From Thiodiazotropha sp040506195 (GTDB lineage Bacteria; Pseudomonadota; Gammaproteobacteria; Chromatiales; Chromatiaceae), in the NCBI GenBank assembly GCA_040506195.1, contig JBEVXH010000001.1:620001-684000 (forward strand): a DNA stretch of 64,000 nt, written 5' to 3'. The translations under genes and the position numbers were made by a program. This document shows, piece by piece, positions 15,741 through 24,113 of this stretch. Each line of letters opens with the position of its first letter. The stretch's first letter is position 1. The notes under the pieces are model-generated. The model was not told where the DNA came from and searched no databases. It was given only the letters and a program-made list of their open reading frames with translations.

Positions 15741-17795
15741 ATGAACCAGACAGCCCGCAAGATCCTGATCACCAGCGCCCTGCCCTACGCCAACGGGCCG
15801 ATCCATATCGGCCACCTGGTGGAGTACATCCAGACCGACATCTGGTCGCGCTTTCAGAAGATGCGCGGGCACCAGTGTACCTATGTCTGCGCAGACGACG
15901 CCCACGGCACGCCGATCATGCTGCGCGCCCGTCAGGAGGGCATTGAGCCGGAGGCTCTGATCGCGCGGGTGGCCAAGGAGCACCAGGCCGACTTCGCCGA
16001 CTTCCGTATCGACTTCGACAACTACCACTCCACCCATTCACCGGAGAATCAGGCCTGCGCCAACACCATCTACGAACGCAATCGGGATAGCGACCACATC
16101 GTCAAACGTACCATCACCCAGGCCTATGACCCGGTGGAACAGATGTTCCTGCCCGACCGCTTCATCAAGGGTACCTGTCCCAATCCCAAGTGCGGCGCCG
16201 AGGACCAGTATGGCGATAACTGCGAGGTCTGCGGCTCCAGCTACTCACCGGCAGAACTGAAGAACCCCGTCTCCGCCATCTCCGGCGCGGTACCGGAGCA
16301 GCGCGAATCGGACCACTATTTTTTCAAACTGGCCGACTTCGAAGGCATGCTGAAAGGGTGGACCGGTGGCGGGCATGTCCAGAGCGAGGTCTCCAACAAG
16401 TTGGGCGAGTGGTTCGAGGCCGGGCTGCAGGAGTGGGATATTTCCCGTGACGCTCCCTACTTCGGTTTCGAAATCCCGGACCACCCGGGCAAGTACTTCT
16501 ATGTCTGGCTCGACGCACCCATCGGCTATATGGCCAGCTTCCGCAACCTCTGCGACAAGACCGATGGGCTCGACTTCGACGAGTACTGGGCAGAAGGTAG
16601 CGAGACCGAGCTCTACCACTTCATCGGCAAGGACATCATCTACTTCCACACCCTATTCTGGCCGGCGATGCTGCACGGCGCCGGATTCCGCACCCCCAGC
16701 GCGGTCTACGCCCACGGCTTTCTCACCGTGGACGGGGCCAAGATGTCAAAGTCCCGCGGCACCTTCATCAAGGCCCGCACCTACCTGGATCACCTCAATC
16801 CTGAGTACCTGCGCTACTACTTCGCCGCCAAGCTGGGTTCCGGTGTGGATGACATCGACCTCAATCTGGAGGACTTCGCCCTGCGGGTCAACAGCGATCT
16901 GGTAGGCAAGGTAGTCAATATCGCCAGCCGCTGCGCCGGCTTCATCACCAAAAGGTTTGACGGCAAGTTGGCGGGGCAGGTTACCGAGCAAACCCTGTTC
17001 AACGACTTCGTCAACGCCGGCGAGGCCATTGCCGAGCACTACGAGAAGCGGGAGTTCAGCCGCGCAGTACGCGAGATCATGGCCTTGGCCGACCGGGCCA
17101 ACCAATATATCGATGAACAGAAACCCTGGGTGGTGGCAAAAGAAGAAGGAAAGGAAGCAGTATTGCAGGCCATCTGCAGCGACGGCCTCAACCTCTTCCG
17201 TCTGTTGATCGGCTATCTGCGGCCGATCCTGCCCGGTACCGCCGAGTTGGCGGAGGCCTTCCTGCAGATCGAGCCGTTGACCTGGGAACAGCTGAGAACA
17301 CCATTGACTGGACATCGGATCGGTAAATTCAAACCGCTGATGACCCGGGTCGATTCGAAGCAGATCGAGGCCATGCTGGAGCATTCGAAAGAGGATCTGG
17401 CGGCACAGGCACCTGCCCAGGCGGCCAGACCTGCAGTCGACTCTCTCCTGGTCACAGACCCCATCACCGATACCATTCAGTTCGACGACTTCGCCAAGCT
17501 CGACCTGCGCATCGCCCGCATCGTCAATGCAGAGCACGTGGAAGGTGCCGACAAGCTGCTGCAGCTAACCCTCGACCTGGGCGGCGAGACCCGCAATGTC
17601 TTCGCCGGTATCAAGTCGGCCTATGCACCTGAGGAGCTGGAAGGGAAACTCACGGTGATGGTGGCCAATCTGGCGCCGCGCAAGATGCGCTTCGGGATCT
17701 CCGAGGGCATGGTGCTGGCCGCCGGGCCCGGCGGCAAGGAGCTCTACATCCTCAATCCCGACGAGGGGGCGCAACCGGGGATGCGGGTGAAGTAA
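15741..17795 (+). CDS. metG: Methionyl-tRNA synthetase
   Basis: 684 residues, the long E. coli-like form. It has the HIGH-type motif (NGPIHIGHL), a zinc knuckle with CPNPKCGAEDQYGDNCEVC, the KMSKSRGTF loop near residue 338, the anticodon-binding helical domain, and a C-terminal EMAP/Trbp111-type tRNA-binding domain (KLDLRIARIVNAEHVEGADK). It charges initiator and elongator tRNA-Met. The start MNQTARKI is fixed by GGAAACGAG just upstream and by homology. The codon choice is more GC-biased than its neighbours, as expected for a highly expressed gene. It stands alone, and a hairpin follows the stop. Confidence 0.97.
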   Translation: MNQTARKILITSALPYANGPIHIGHLVEYIQTDIWSRFQKMRGHQCTYVCADDAHGTPIMLRARQEGIEPEALIARVAKEHQADFADFRIDFDNYHSTHSPENQACANTIYERNRDSDHIVKRTITQAYDPVEQMFLPDRFIKGTCPNPKCGAEDQYGDNCEVCGSSYSPAELKNPVSAISGAVPEQRESDHYFFKLADFEGMLKGWTGGGHVQSEVSNKLGEWFEAGLQEWDISRDAPYFGFEIPDHPGKYFYVWLDAPIGYMASFRNLCDKTDGLDFDEYWAEGSETELYHFIGKDIIYFHTLFWPAMLHGAGFRTPSAVYAHGFLTVDGAKMSKSRGTFIKARTYLDHLNPEYLRYYFAAKLGSGVDDIDLNLEDFALRVNSDLVGKVVNIASRCAGFITKRFDGKLAGQVTEQTLFNDFVNAGEAIAEHYEKREFSRAVREIMALADRANQYIDEQKPWVVAKEEGKEAVLQAICSDGLNLFRLLIGYLRPILPGTAELAEAFLQIEPLTWEQLRTPLTGHRIGKFKPLMTRVDSKQIEAMLEHSKEDLAAQAPAQAARPAVDSLLVTDPITDTIQFDDFAKLDLRIARIVNAEHVEGADKLLQLTLDLGGETRNVFAGIKSAYAPEELEGKLTVMVANLAPRKMRFGISEGMVLAAGPGGKELYILNPDEGAQPGMRVK

Positions 17796-17801
17796 AGGTA
17801 A

Positions 17802-17850
17802 GGCGGGTTATGTAATATAGTCCCGAGAGGCTGCTAACAGCCAACCCGCC
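17802..17850 (+). terminator. Possible transcript-end hairpin after metG
   Basis: GGCGGGTT (17802-17809) pairs with AACCCGCC (17843-17850), and GGCTG-CTAA-CAGCC nests on the 3' side. There is no U-tract after it, so it may stabilise the mRNA end rather than act as a classical intrinsic terminator. Confidence 0.4.
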
Positions 17851-17852
17851 AA

Positions 17853-18300
17853 TCAATAATCATTTGCATTGATCTGTGGATTTTCTGCAAGTTTTCGCAG
17901 CAGCAATCCACAGATCGTCCTGACTATGGCATACAACCATGCCTCTGCATATTTGCCCGGTGTACGCATGAGCAGTAACCCAGGCATGATCGCCAGGTTG
18001 GAAAAATAGGCTGCAACGATTACCAGCGCACTCAACATACCAAAGCGAGCAATCGGTTCAAAGCCGGAGAAACCAGCACTCCCAGTCCTAGAAACTGTGC
18101 CGGGCTGGCCGTAGAAATCTGGACGGTTTTGTGTTTCATCGCATAGCGTACCGCCCATGCCGGGTTTCTGTGCACGTTCAAGGCAGAGCGATAAGAGACC
18201 ATAAAATGCATGGTATAATCGATGCGGATACCAGCGCAATAACCGCGATCATAGTGTTGATCTCTGTCTTGAAGCGAATGAACAGAGTACCGCTTTTTTA
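17853..18300 (-). pseudogene. Remnant of an MMPL/RND-type membrane transporter (C-terminal end)
   Basis: Three different frames carry consecutive pieces of one protein. They run FIRFKTEINTMIAVIALVSA, then IDYTMHFMVSYRSALNV with KTVQISTASPAQFLG, then GFEPIARFGMLSALVIVAAY with AIMPGLLLM. This order matches the last transmembrane bundle of MMPL/RND-superfamily exporters. At least two frameshifts separate the pieces, and no N-terminal two thirds is present. The gene is therefore dead. It ends 2 bp from the metG hairpin and abuts another fragment at 18313. Confidence 0.8.
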
Positions 18301-18312
18301 TTATGGCTGGAC

Positions 18313-18807
18313 TTGAAACTATCCGACAAAGCCGACAGCAAGCAACCTGATATAGATGACGCGCAACCATCCCTGCAGGAACATATCCTGATCGTCGATG
18401 ACGAAAGCGAAATTTCCGAGCTGCTGGAGGAGATTCCGACGTCGACGGGACTCGTGACCATCTGGGTCAACAGCGGATGCGAGGCGCTGGACTGGCTGGG
18501 AGACCATCGGCGCGATATCCTGCCATGCGATATTCGTATGCCGGATATGGATGGACCGGCACTCTGGCGTGTCTTGCAACAGAATTATCCCGAGCTTGCT
18601 GCTCGCACAGCATTCACCACCGGCGACACCTTGTCAGCAAGCATATCACCATGCCTCAGGGCGACTGCGCGGCCCTGGTTGGAAAAGCCGTTTAATCCGG
18701 AACATGTATTGGAGCTAGTCGCCGGCCTGAACGACCAGGCCTACACGCACACCATGTTCACGTTAACCCCTCTGTCACCTTTGTTAAGTTTACAAAAAGC
18801 CAGATAG
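18313..18807 (+). pseudogene. Orphan receiver domain, probably the tail of a lost hybrid kinase
   Basis: The frame encodes a response-regulator receiver domain: HILIVDDESEISELLEEI with the acidic pocket, phospho-acceptor Asp in CDIRMPDMDGPALW, a Thr in AFTTGD and Lys in LEKPF. No ATG or ribosome site precedes it; only a TTG is available and the linker upstream looks like the interior of a hybrid histidine kinase. Parts of the domain look eroded (PTSTGLVTIWVNSG, SPCLRATARP). I call it a truncated remnant, though a TTG-initiated single-domain regulator cannot be excluded. It sits beside the MMPL remnant. Confidence 0.6.
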
Positions 18808-18925
18808 GACCGTACTAACAGCACAGCTCTTTACTATCAATGAACACACAATTCAGCAAATACTCTCAATCTTTGATGGCAGAAATTTTGCCCGGAGAAA
18901 AACGATACTCTTCATATCTGTAACG

Positions 18926-18965
18926 ATAAAAAAAGCCCCACAAATACATAGCATTTGCGGGGCTT
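18926..18965 (-). terminator. Intrinsic terminator of the porin gene
   Basis: On the minus strand AAGCCCCGCAAAT pairs with ATTTGTGGGGCTT (18965-18933) around a short loop, with one wobble, and is followed by seven Ts. It lies about 90 bp after the porin stop codon. Confidence 0.85.
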
Positions 18966-19055
18966 GCGTGTGACTTGTTCAGCAACACGAAATGACCACT
19001 AAATCATCTTTTCCATCCTGCAGTTCTTCGTCTGCTTAGCCACACCAAACACCTC

Positions 19056-20396
19056 TCAATATTTGTAGGATGCAATCACCCTGAAGTGGTTCTGGGTCAG
19101 ACCCTTACCCTCGATACCGTCGTATTCACTACCCCGATTAGCCAGGAATGCTTTAAGCATGACGTTCTTCTTGGGCTTATAGACAACTACGATATCCGCC
19201 TCGTAGGCATCCGTCTGCGGCGCCACCACCCCCGGGCCGCTGAGACCCAGCACCTTGCGTGGCGCAGAGGTCTCCGATTCGCCATAGTTGGCGTAACTCA
19301 CCTTGATTATGAGATTTTTCAAAATCTTGTATGAAGCGCCGATTTTATACGCGTCGACATTCTTACGATACTCATTTCGGGAGAAGATGGAACTGGTGTA
19401 GGCAGGATCGCCACCCCAGGCGTTCAACATAGCGGTATCGCCACCAGAGCTGTTGACAGCGGCATAGACAGACCACTTTTTATTGCCCAGTGCGGCCTTG
19501 AGCCCAAACAGATCGAAATCGAGGACACCACCCAATTGATCACCTGTCTCCTGCTGATTCAGGTACTGCCCCGAGAGTTTCAACTTCATCCCATCCAGGG
19601 GTATCATGGTGTCGGCATGCAGATAGATGTTATTGGCGATGTCATCCACATAGTAGTCCCAGAGTCCTATCTTGGTATTTTTCCAACCGGTATAGGCCGC
19701 ATTCGCCACCGTTATGCCATCGGTATCCTCTGCCCCGCTGCCGAATGTAGCAGTACTGATTTCGTGAAATTCCGCCTGTCCGATCAAGCTGGATTTAATT
19801 GCGGCACCGGCGGTTTTTGTCCCTTCTCCAATCAGTCCGAAGTCGGTCATGGCGCGGGAGCCGAAAGACATCTCAGTGATTTGCGCTACACCCAGCTCAA
19901 ATCCTTCAATGGCGCTTGTGGATGCACCATAAGCCCTGTAGAAATTCGGTATGTTGCTGTAGGTGATGGTGGTCAGAGGGGTTGCAAAACGCTGATTACC
20001 GCCAATCAGGGTATATTTTTCAGCGTCGTATTTGAGGTACAGCTCGCCTAGATGTGATTTTGTGGAACCGTCATCGGTTACAAACATACCCCGGGCAACA
20101 CGTTCCGTGTCAAAATCGGTGATCCCGAATATATCGCCGTTGGCGTAGAAACCGATACCGGCCTTCAGATTGTTCCATGCCTGGCTCTCATACTTCAGCT
20201 TGAGCAAGTAGGAGGTACCGTTGTTCGGATCATACCCATTGTCCTTGGCGGACAGGATGGACATGCCCTTGATCAAAACATCAAGATTGCCCAGATCCTT
20301 ACCGTCAGAAGTGATGCTGACCGCCATGGCCGAATTCATACACAATCCCAGCACTGCCGCAGATACACATGCCCGTCTCTTCATACTTAACTTCAT
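19056..20396 (-). CDS. Outer-membrane porin, OprD-like
   Basis: 446 residues with a signal peptide ending in AMA. The mature protein shows the alternating hydrophobic/aromatic pattern of a large beta barrel and ends in Tyr-Lys-Tyr (FRVIASYKY), close to the aromatic C-terminal signature read by the BAM complex. Segments such as KLKYESQAWNNLKAGIGFY and YGASTSAIEGFELG resemble OprD-type porins. The solute cannot be inferred. GGGAGGAG 5 nt before the ATG gives strong translation, and the gene has its own terminator, so it is probably an abundant single-gene product. Confidence 0.78.
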   Translation of the reverse strand: MKLSMKRRACVSAAVLGLCMNSAMAVSITSDGKDLGNLDVLIKGMSILSAKDNGYDPNNGTSYLLKLKYESQAWNNLKAGIGFYANGDIFGITDFDTERVARGMFVTDDGSTKSHLGELYLKYDAEKYTLIGGNQRFATPLTTITYSNIPNFYRAYGASTSAIEGFELGVAQITEMSFGSRAMTDFGLIGEGTKTAGAAIKSSLIGQAEFHEISTATFGSGAEDTDGITVANAAYTGWKNTKIGLWDYYVDDIANNIYLHADTMIPLDGMKLKLSGQYLNQQETGDQLGGVLDFDLFGLKAALGNKKWSVYAAVNSSGGDTAMLNAWGGDPAYTSSIFSRNEYRKNVDAYKIGASYKILKNLIIKVSYANYGESETSAPRKVLGLSGPGVVAPQTDAYEADIVVVYKPKKNVMLKAFLANRGSEYDGIEGKGLTQNHFRVIASYKY

Positions 20397-20912
20397 TACT
20401 CCTCCCATCTGTTTCTAACCAACGATAACCCTTGGCGTTTCCACTAATCATTCATAATTCAGAGATAGCCCGTATGGGCATCAGTGATGTCATGGGTGTT
20501 CCGCAAATGCCAATTAGAAGATACCCGGACAAGCGCAGTGACCCCACCTTAAAGCGCGGATAGCCCTGTTGACGCAAACTCGACTTCAACAGTCGTCACG
20601 CATTTCTTATTTGTTATTGGAATGGCGGGATGCCATGCACTATCACCCACTGTCAGCACTCGAAATAGACCGTTCCGGTCGACTGAGCAGTCGGTGTGTC
20701 TCCCTTACAGGCATAAAAAGTACCGACATAAACGTGACTGGACAAAAGGTTTTTTCGTACGAATTCGTACGTTAGAAGACACTTCTTTTAGTTCAATTAT
20801 TTCAATAGATTACGAAACTCATCAGCCATATTCCAACGAAACCTGACAAGTGATTGCCGCGGGTTCCGTGAATGAGCTGCCTGGAGGGGACAGAGAAAAC
20901 AAAGCGGTGAGG
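20397..20912. other. Intergenic region between porin and sensor genes
   Basis: A 516-bp AT-richer region that must hold the porin promoter; the sensor operon ends at its right side. I find no convincing gene. Its most striking element is a 16-bp perfect palindrome at 20756-20771, listed separately. Confidence 0.4.
20756..20771. promoter_or_regulatory. Perfect 16-bp palindrome, possible operator
   Basis: CGTACGAATTCGTACG is identical to its reverse complement and is flanked by T runs. It lies between the porin gene and the end of the sensor gene, about 360 bp upstream of the porin ATG. The size suits a dimeric regulator site; no cognate regulator is evident nearby. Confidence 0.35.
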
Positions 20913-22772
20913 TTAACTTCTCTTGTTGTTCAAGCCTGAGAGCAGTAATCGCAGCTCATCCAACGCTTGCTGGAGCCGGGTACGCTGGGGAGTGACTTTT
21001 CGATTCATACATTTAAGCACAAATTCGGCAGTGGCAATTGCCCTCTTGCTGCGCGGGTTGTTGGGACAGCTATCCAGGTTGAGGTATCTATCCAGCGTAC
21101 GAGTTGTGGGGGTGGACTTGTCTATATAGACAGGCCAAATCCTACTTTCCTCTGCCAACGCCAGCTTGGTTTTGCCGAGGTCGTGTTCCCAGCATGCAAG
21201 GGCTGAGTGCATCACCAACACGACCTTCTCTTTCAGCAACTGCCGCTCAATCTCGTGATCCGATCCATCGACAGGTTGAACATAGGCATCGGGTCCTGCT
21301 GCTTCACTCGAACTTACAAGCGCAAGTTCAAGAATTGTGCCCAGCGACGCTTCGACAGCCTGCAGGCGCTGCTCGTTCTGCTCAATGCTGTTGACGAGTA
21401 TTTCAGTCAGATTTTCACCCTCATTACCGGATATCGGCCGCATGACGATGGTCTGCCTGATCCCATCGGATACACTCACAGGATTGATGACGGCATCTGC
21501 CTCGAATTTCCGCCCATCCTTTGTCACGCACACAAGTTGCCGGTGCTGTGCCTGATCCGGCGGGTAGATCTGACCCAGTTCACTGATAGTCTCCGCCCCT
21601 GGAAAAAAATCAGCAAGATCAAGCTGACTAATCTCCTCTTGCGTATAGTGAAAAAGCTTCAGCGCCACCTGATTGAAATAGATGGCCTCACCCTCCTCGC
21701 CGAAACAGAGGATTGCGCTGTCGTCCAGATCGAGAAGTCGCTCGAGCTCGCTGTTGCGGACGCGTATCTGCCCGGCCATTCTCTCGAAACCCTGAGCAAG
21801 GGTTGCGAACTCAAGCAACCCCCTCTTGCTGACGCGCACATCTCTTTTCCAGTCAGCCACCTGTCGCATACCATCAACCAATCTGTCCATTGGCACAAAC
21901 AGAAATCGATGAAACATCCAAAGAGCGATTAACAGAATACTCAGCGTGATCAGGATAAACCCGGCCGTGGTTATCACTTGGGTGAAACCCATCTCTTGCA
22001 GCAATACGCTGACATCCTCGTAACCGACAATCTTGAATACAGGCCTGCCCGAGGAGGTATGGAGCGTGTACTCCACAGGGAGATGTTTCTCATCTTCCAG
22101 CTCGGTAGCAACAGCAGCATTGATGTCGGTGATGTCGAATATCTTTACCGGCGTTTTTGTGATGCGGCTGACATCGGGAAGATTAAAGACCGGATCGACG
22201 ATAACTTCGAGATAACCCACGGCACGCAGTCCTCCCACCGGCACCAGGGTTGAAAAGAGAGGACCCACCGGTGAATACCAGAGTGCGTCAATCGCCTTCA
22301 GACGATCGATCTTTTTTCCCTGCACCAGTTTAGCTGCCATGTATGGCGGAAGATGGCTTTCCAACCGCTGCTCTCCCACATCGCTTTGCACCAACAATTC
22401 CAAGTCCAGGCTGTAGAGCCTCAGTTTCACGAGATTGATCTTGGCAAATCCTGCAAAGCCGCTGATAAACGGATCGTTCAATACCTCTACGACACCCGAA
22501 ATCTTCTCTGTATCACGGGGCTGCTTAAGCGCATCTATCAAACGGGAGTTGTGGCCAAGCTTCATACCCAGATCGAAAGTGTGGCTACTGATCTCTCGAA
22601 CCACCTCCTGTGAGGCAACTTCCATTACCCTGGAGAGACTCTTGATTTGCGCATCGAGTGCCGCCTGTTTGAAATAGGAACTCGCCAGCAGAGAGAGCAG
22701 AATGGAGAAGATACCGACCATCACATAGATGGCGACGGTTACCGTCTTGATGGATAAGTTCTCAACACGCAT
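20913..22772 (-). CDS. Membrane sensor with periplasmic domain, HAMP, PAS and an unrecognised C-terminal domain
   Basis: 619 residues. TM1 is at about 11-31; a periplasmic Cache-like sensing domain runs to about 260, and TM2 to about 290. HAMP follows (FVPMDRLVDGMRQVADW), then a PAS domain (DDSAILCFGEEGEAIYFNQV) and a short coiled coil. The last 110 residues hold no histidine kinase, GGDEF, EAL or MCP signature. They do carry a distinctive Trp/Asp/Lys-rich segment (ALACWEHDLGKTKLALAEES, then PVYIDKSTPTTRTLDRYL and CPNNPRSKRAIATAEFVL). The output mechanism is unknown. The gene follows a rhodanese-like gene by 32 bp in the same direction, so they are probably co-transcribed. Confidence 0.8.
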   Translation of the reverse strand: MRVENLSIKTVTVAIYVMVGIFSILLSLLASSYFKQAALDAQIKSLSRVMEVASQEVVREISSHTFDLGMKLGHNSRLIDALKQPRDTEKISGVVEVLNDPFISGFAGFAKINLVKLRLYSLDLELLVQSDVGEQRLESHLPPYMAAKLVQGKKIDRLKAIDALWYSPVGPLFSTLVPVGGLRAVGYLEVIVDPVFNLPDVSRITKTPVKIFDITDINAAVATELEDEKHLPVEYTLHTSSGRPVFKIVGYEDVSVLLQEMGFTQVITTAGFILITLSILLIALWMFHRFLFVPMDRLVDGMRQVADWKRDVRVSKRGLLEFATLAQGFERMAGQIRVRNSELERLLDLDDSAILCFGEEGEAIYFNQVALKLFHYTQEEISQLDLADFFPGAETISELGQIYPPDQAQHRQLVCVTKDGRKFEADAVINPVSVSDGIRQTIVMRPISGNEGENLTEILVNSIEQNEQRLQAVEASLGTILELALVSSSEAAGPDAYVQPVDGSDHEIERQLLKEKVVLVMHSALACWEHDLGKTKLALAEESRIWPVYIDKSTPTTRTLDRYLNLDSCPNNPRSKRAIATAEFVLKCMNRKVTPQRTRLQQALDELRLLLSGLNNKRS

Positions 22773-22804
22773 GTTTCTGGTCGTTTATATTATTATGGGT
22801 TCGA

Positions 22805-23221
22805 CTATTCAGTGACTGCAGGTAATCGTTTTTCCAGCCACTCCTTCCATCCACCGCGAAACCAGAAAATTTCCGAATAGCCCCATTTGACAGCTTTTGA
22901 AATTGCGTCGGAACTCCGTTGACACCGGATACCGTTGCAGTAGATAAGTAGGGGGTTTGTCTTATGCGGAGACACCGCTTCAAGATCGGCAAGTGTAAGT
23001 GTCGTATTGAGGATGTTATGGGCACCCTCGATATGTCCCTTCATATATTCAGTCTTTTTTCTTGCATCAATTACAACTAGATCCGGATTGGTCAGTATCA
23101 GTTCGATCGTCTCTTCAGCAGTGACGACCGTTGCTCCCGGTAGGCTGTCCGGCACATAAGGCTTGTCATCAGCAGATGACACCATAGCAAATATGAATAG
23201 AAGTAATAGGAATAATCTCAC
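22805..23221 (-). CDS. Exported rhodanese-like protein
   Basis: 138 residues. A signal peptide (MRLFLLLLFIFAMVSSA) exports it to the periplasm. The single rhodanese domain has VVIDARKKTEYMKGHIEGA and the active-site loop YCNGIRCQRS, where the first Cys is the expected sulfur carrier. FWFRGGWKEW is the usual C-terminal strand. Rhodanese domains move sulfane sulfur or act as sulfur sensors. The location beside a membrane sensor suggests a role in sensing or processing a periplasmic sulfur species, which is inference. A larger protein with the same CNGxxC loop is encoded at 44243-44965. Confidence 0.88.
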   Translation of the reverse strand: MRLFLLLLFIFAMVSSADDKPYVPDSLPGATVVTAEETIELILTNPDLVVIDARKKTEYMKGHIEGAHNILNTTLTLADLEAVSPHKTNPLLIYCNGIRCQRSSDAISKAVKWGYSEIFWFRGGWKEWLEKRLPAVTE

Positions 23222-24003
23222 GTTACCCGGTCTCCGCTGACACCCAACGACGAGCCCGACATATAAGGTCCTTGAGTGATAGAGCAGTAGCGTCCCGTCA
23301 TCTAGTCATAATATCGCATAATGACGCTCAGAGCAGTTATGCTGCATTATCCGTTATAGACGACATCTCGGAGGAATCATGACTGTCGATGAATCAACAG
23401 ATTGCTGATGCGTTTCCCATCCAACATGCAAACTCTTTAGTAATTCAGTGGCTTGTAGCCACTATTTCAACTGCCTTCTCTTCCCCTGAACAGAATATCG
23501 AAAATGTCAGGGATGCTGTGGTGCGCATCGGTTTAATCATAACCGTCCCTATCATCACCACGATGGAGATCTAGGCGGTCTTTTTCTATGTGCCCAGCCA
23601 GCACGAGGATATGTGGCTGCTGGGAAACGCCTCGCCCACCAGCAATGCAACACTCTCTCCCGGGCGCCACAGTTGTAATAGAAGCCTCGGCGTTTGCTGC
23701 TGAATACCACGAGATGCTTAACACGGCAATACCATGCCCAATGACTTCAGGTGCACCTTGATTGTGGGAAGTATTCCTCAATGAGTTGATAAAGGAGTGT
23801 ACATTCTGGACAGTGACGCACACACGGCAGTGTGCCGATCCCCGAACCGGCTTCCCTGCCAGCCGCCATCGGCTATTTGATCGCATCCTTGCAAAGTCGT
23901 CTTGCGGCTCAGGTTTTCAGGCAGCGCAATGTCATCACTCGTTTTTTCAATGCTGGCCCATGAATGCACAACGATCATGCCGCAGAAACTTATACACTGT
24001 ATT
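23222..24003. other. Gene-poor, probably decayed stretch
   Basis: Apart from the stop-interrupted frame at 23389-23703 I see no coding region here, and nothing recognisable between 23704 and 24003. The stretch ends at repeat copy C. Together with 24076-24113 it forms the longest non-coding interval in the window. Confidence 0.5.
23389..23703 (+). pseudogene. Small membrane-protein-like frame interrupted by one TAG
   Basis: From ATG 23389 the frame reads MNQQIADAFPIQHANSLVIQ and reaches a hydrophobic segment IGLIITVPIITTMEI, where TAG stands at 23572-23574. The same frame continues at once with AVFFYVPSQHEDMWLLGNAS to a TGA at 23701. The continuation extends the hydrophobic segment, so a single nonsense change in a former membrane protein is plausible. 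The product is not recognised. Confidence 0.35.
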
Positions 24004-24075
24004 AGGGCCTGTTAACACTAATCCAATCGGCCCTGCTGGGACTATTTTTTTGCCCAGCAAGGCAGAATGAGCGAG
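24004..24075 (+). repeat. Dispersed two-hairpin repeat, copy C
   Basis: AGGGCC (24004-24009) pairs with GGCCCT (24029-24034). TGCTGGG (24034-24040) pairs with CCCAGCA (24053-24059) across a T-rich loop. The tail GCAAGGCAGAATGAGCGA follows. This is the best-formed copy in the window. It lies 39 bp after the metY stop. Confidence 0.9.
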
Positions 24076-24113
24076 GGGATCAGAACAGTTCATCGAAATG
24101 TGACGACGCCAGT

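Noticed and set aside
16746..17537. Long open frame antisense to metG (263 codons)
   Set aside because: It lies wholly opposite a highly conserved gene with GC-biased third positions, which commonly opens antisense frames, and the product resembles nothing.
20569..20775. Small frame of 68 codons between porin and sensor genes
   Set aside because: It starts at TTG, has no ribosome site and no recognisable product, and it runs across the palindrome.
21207..21932. Plus-strand frame of 241 codons opposite the sensor gene
   Set aside because: It is antisense to clear HAMP and PAS coding sequence and has no motif.
23572..23574. TAG read as pyrrolysine
   Set aside because: No pyl genes or insertion context are seen and the flanking sequence looks decayed, so a nonsense mutation is simpler.
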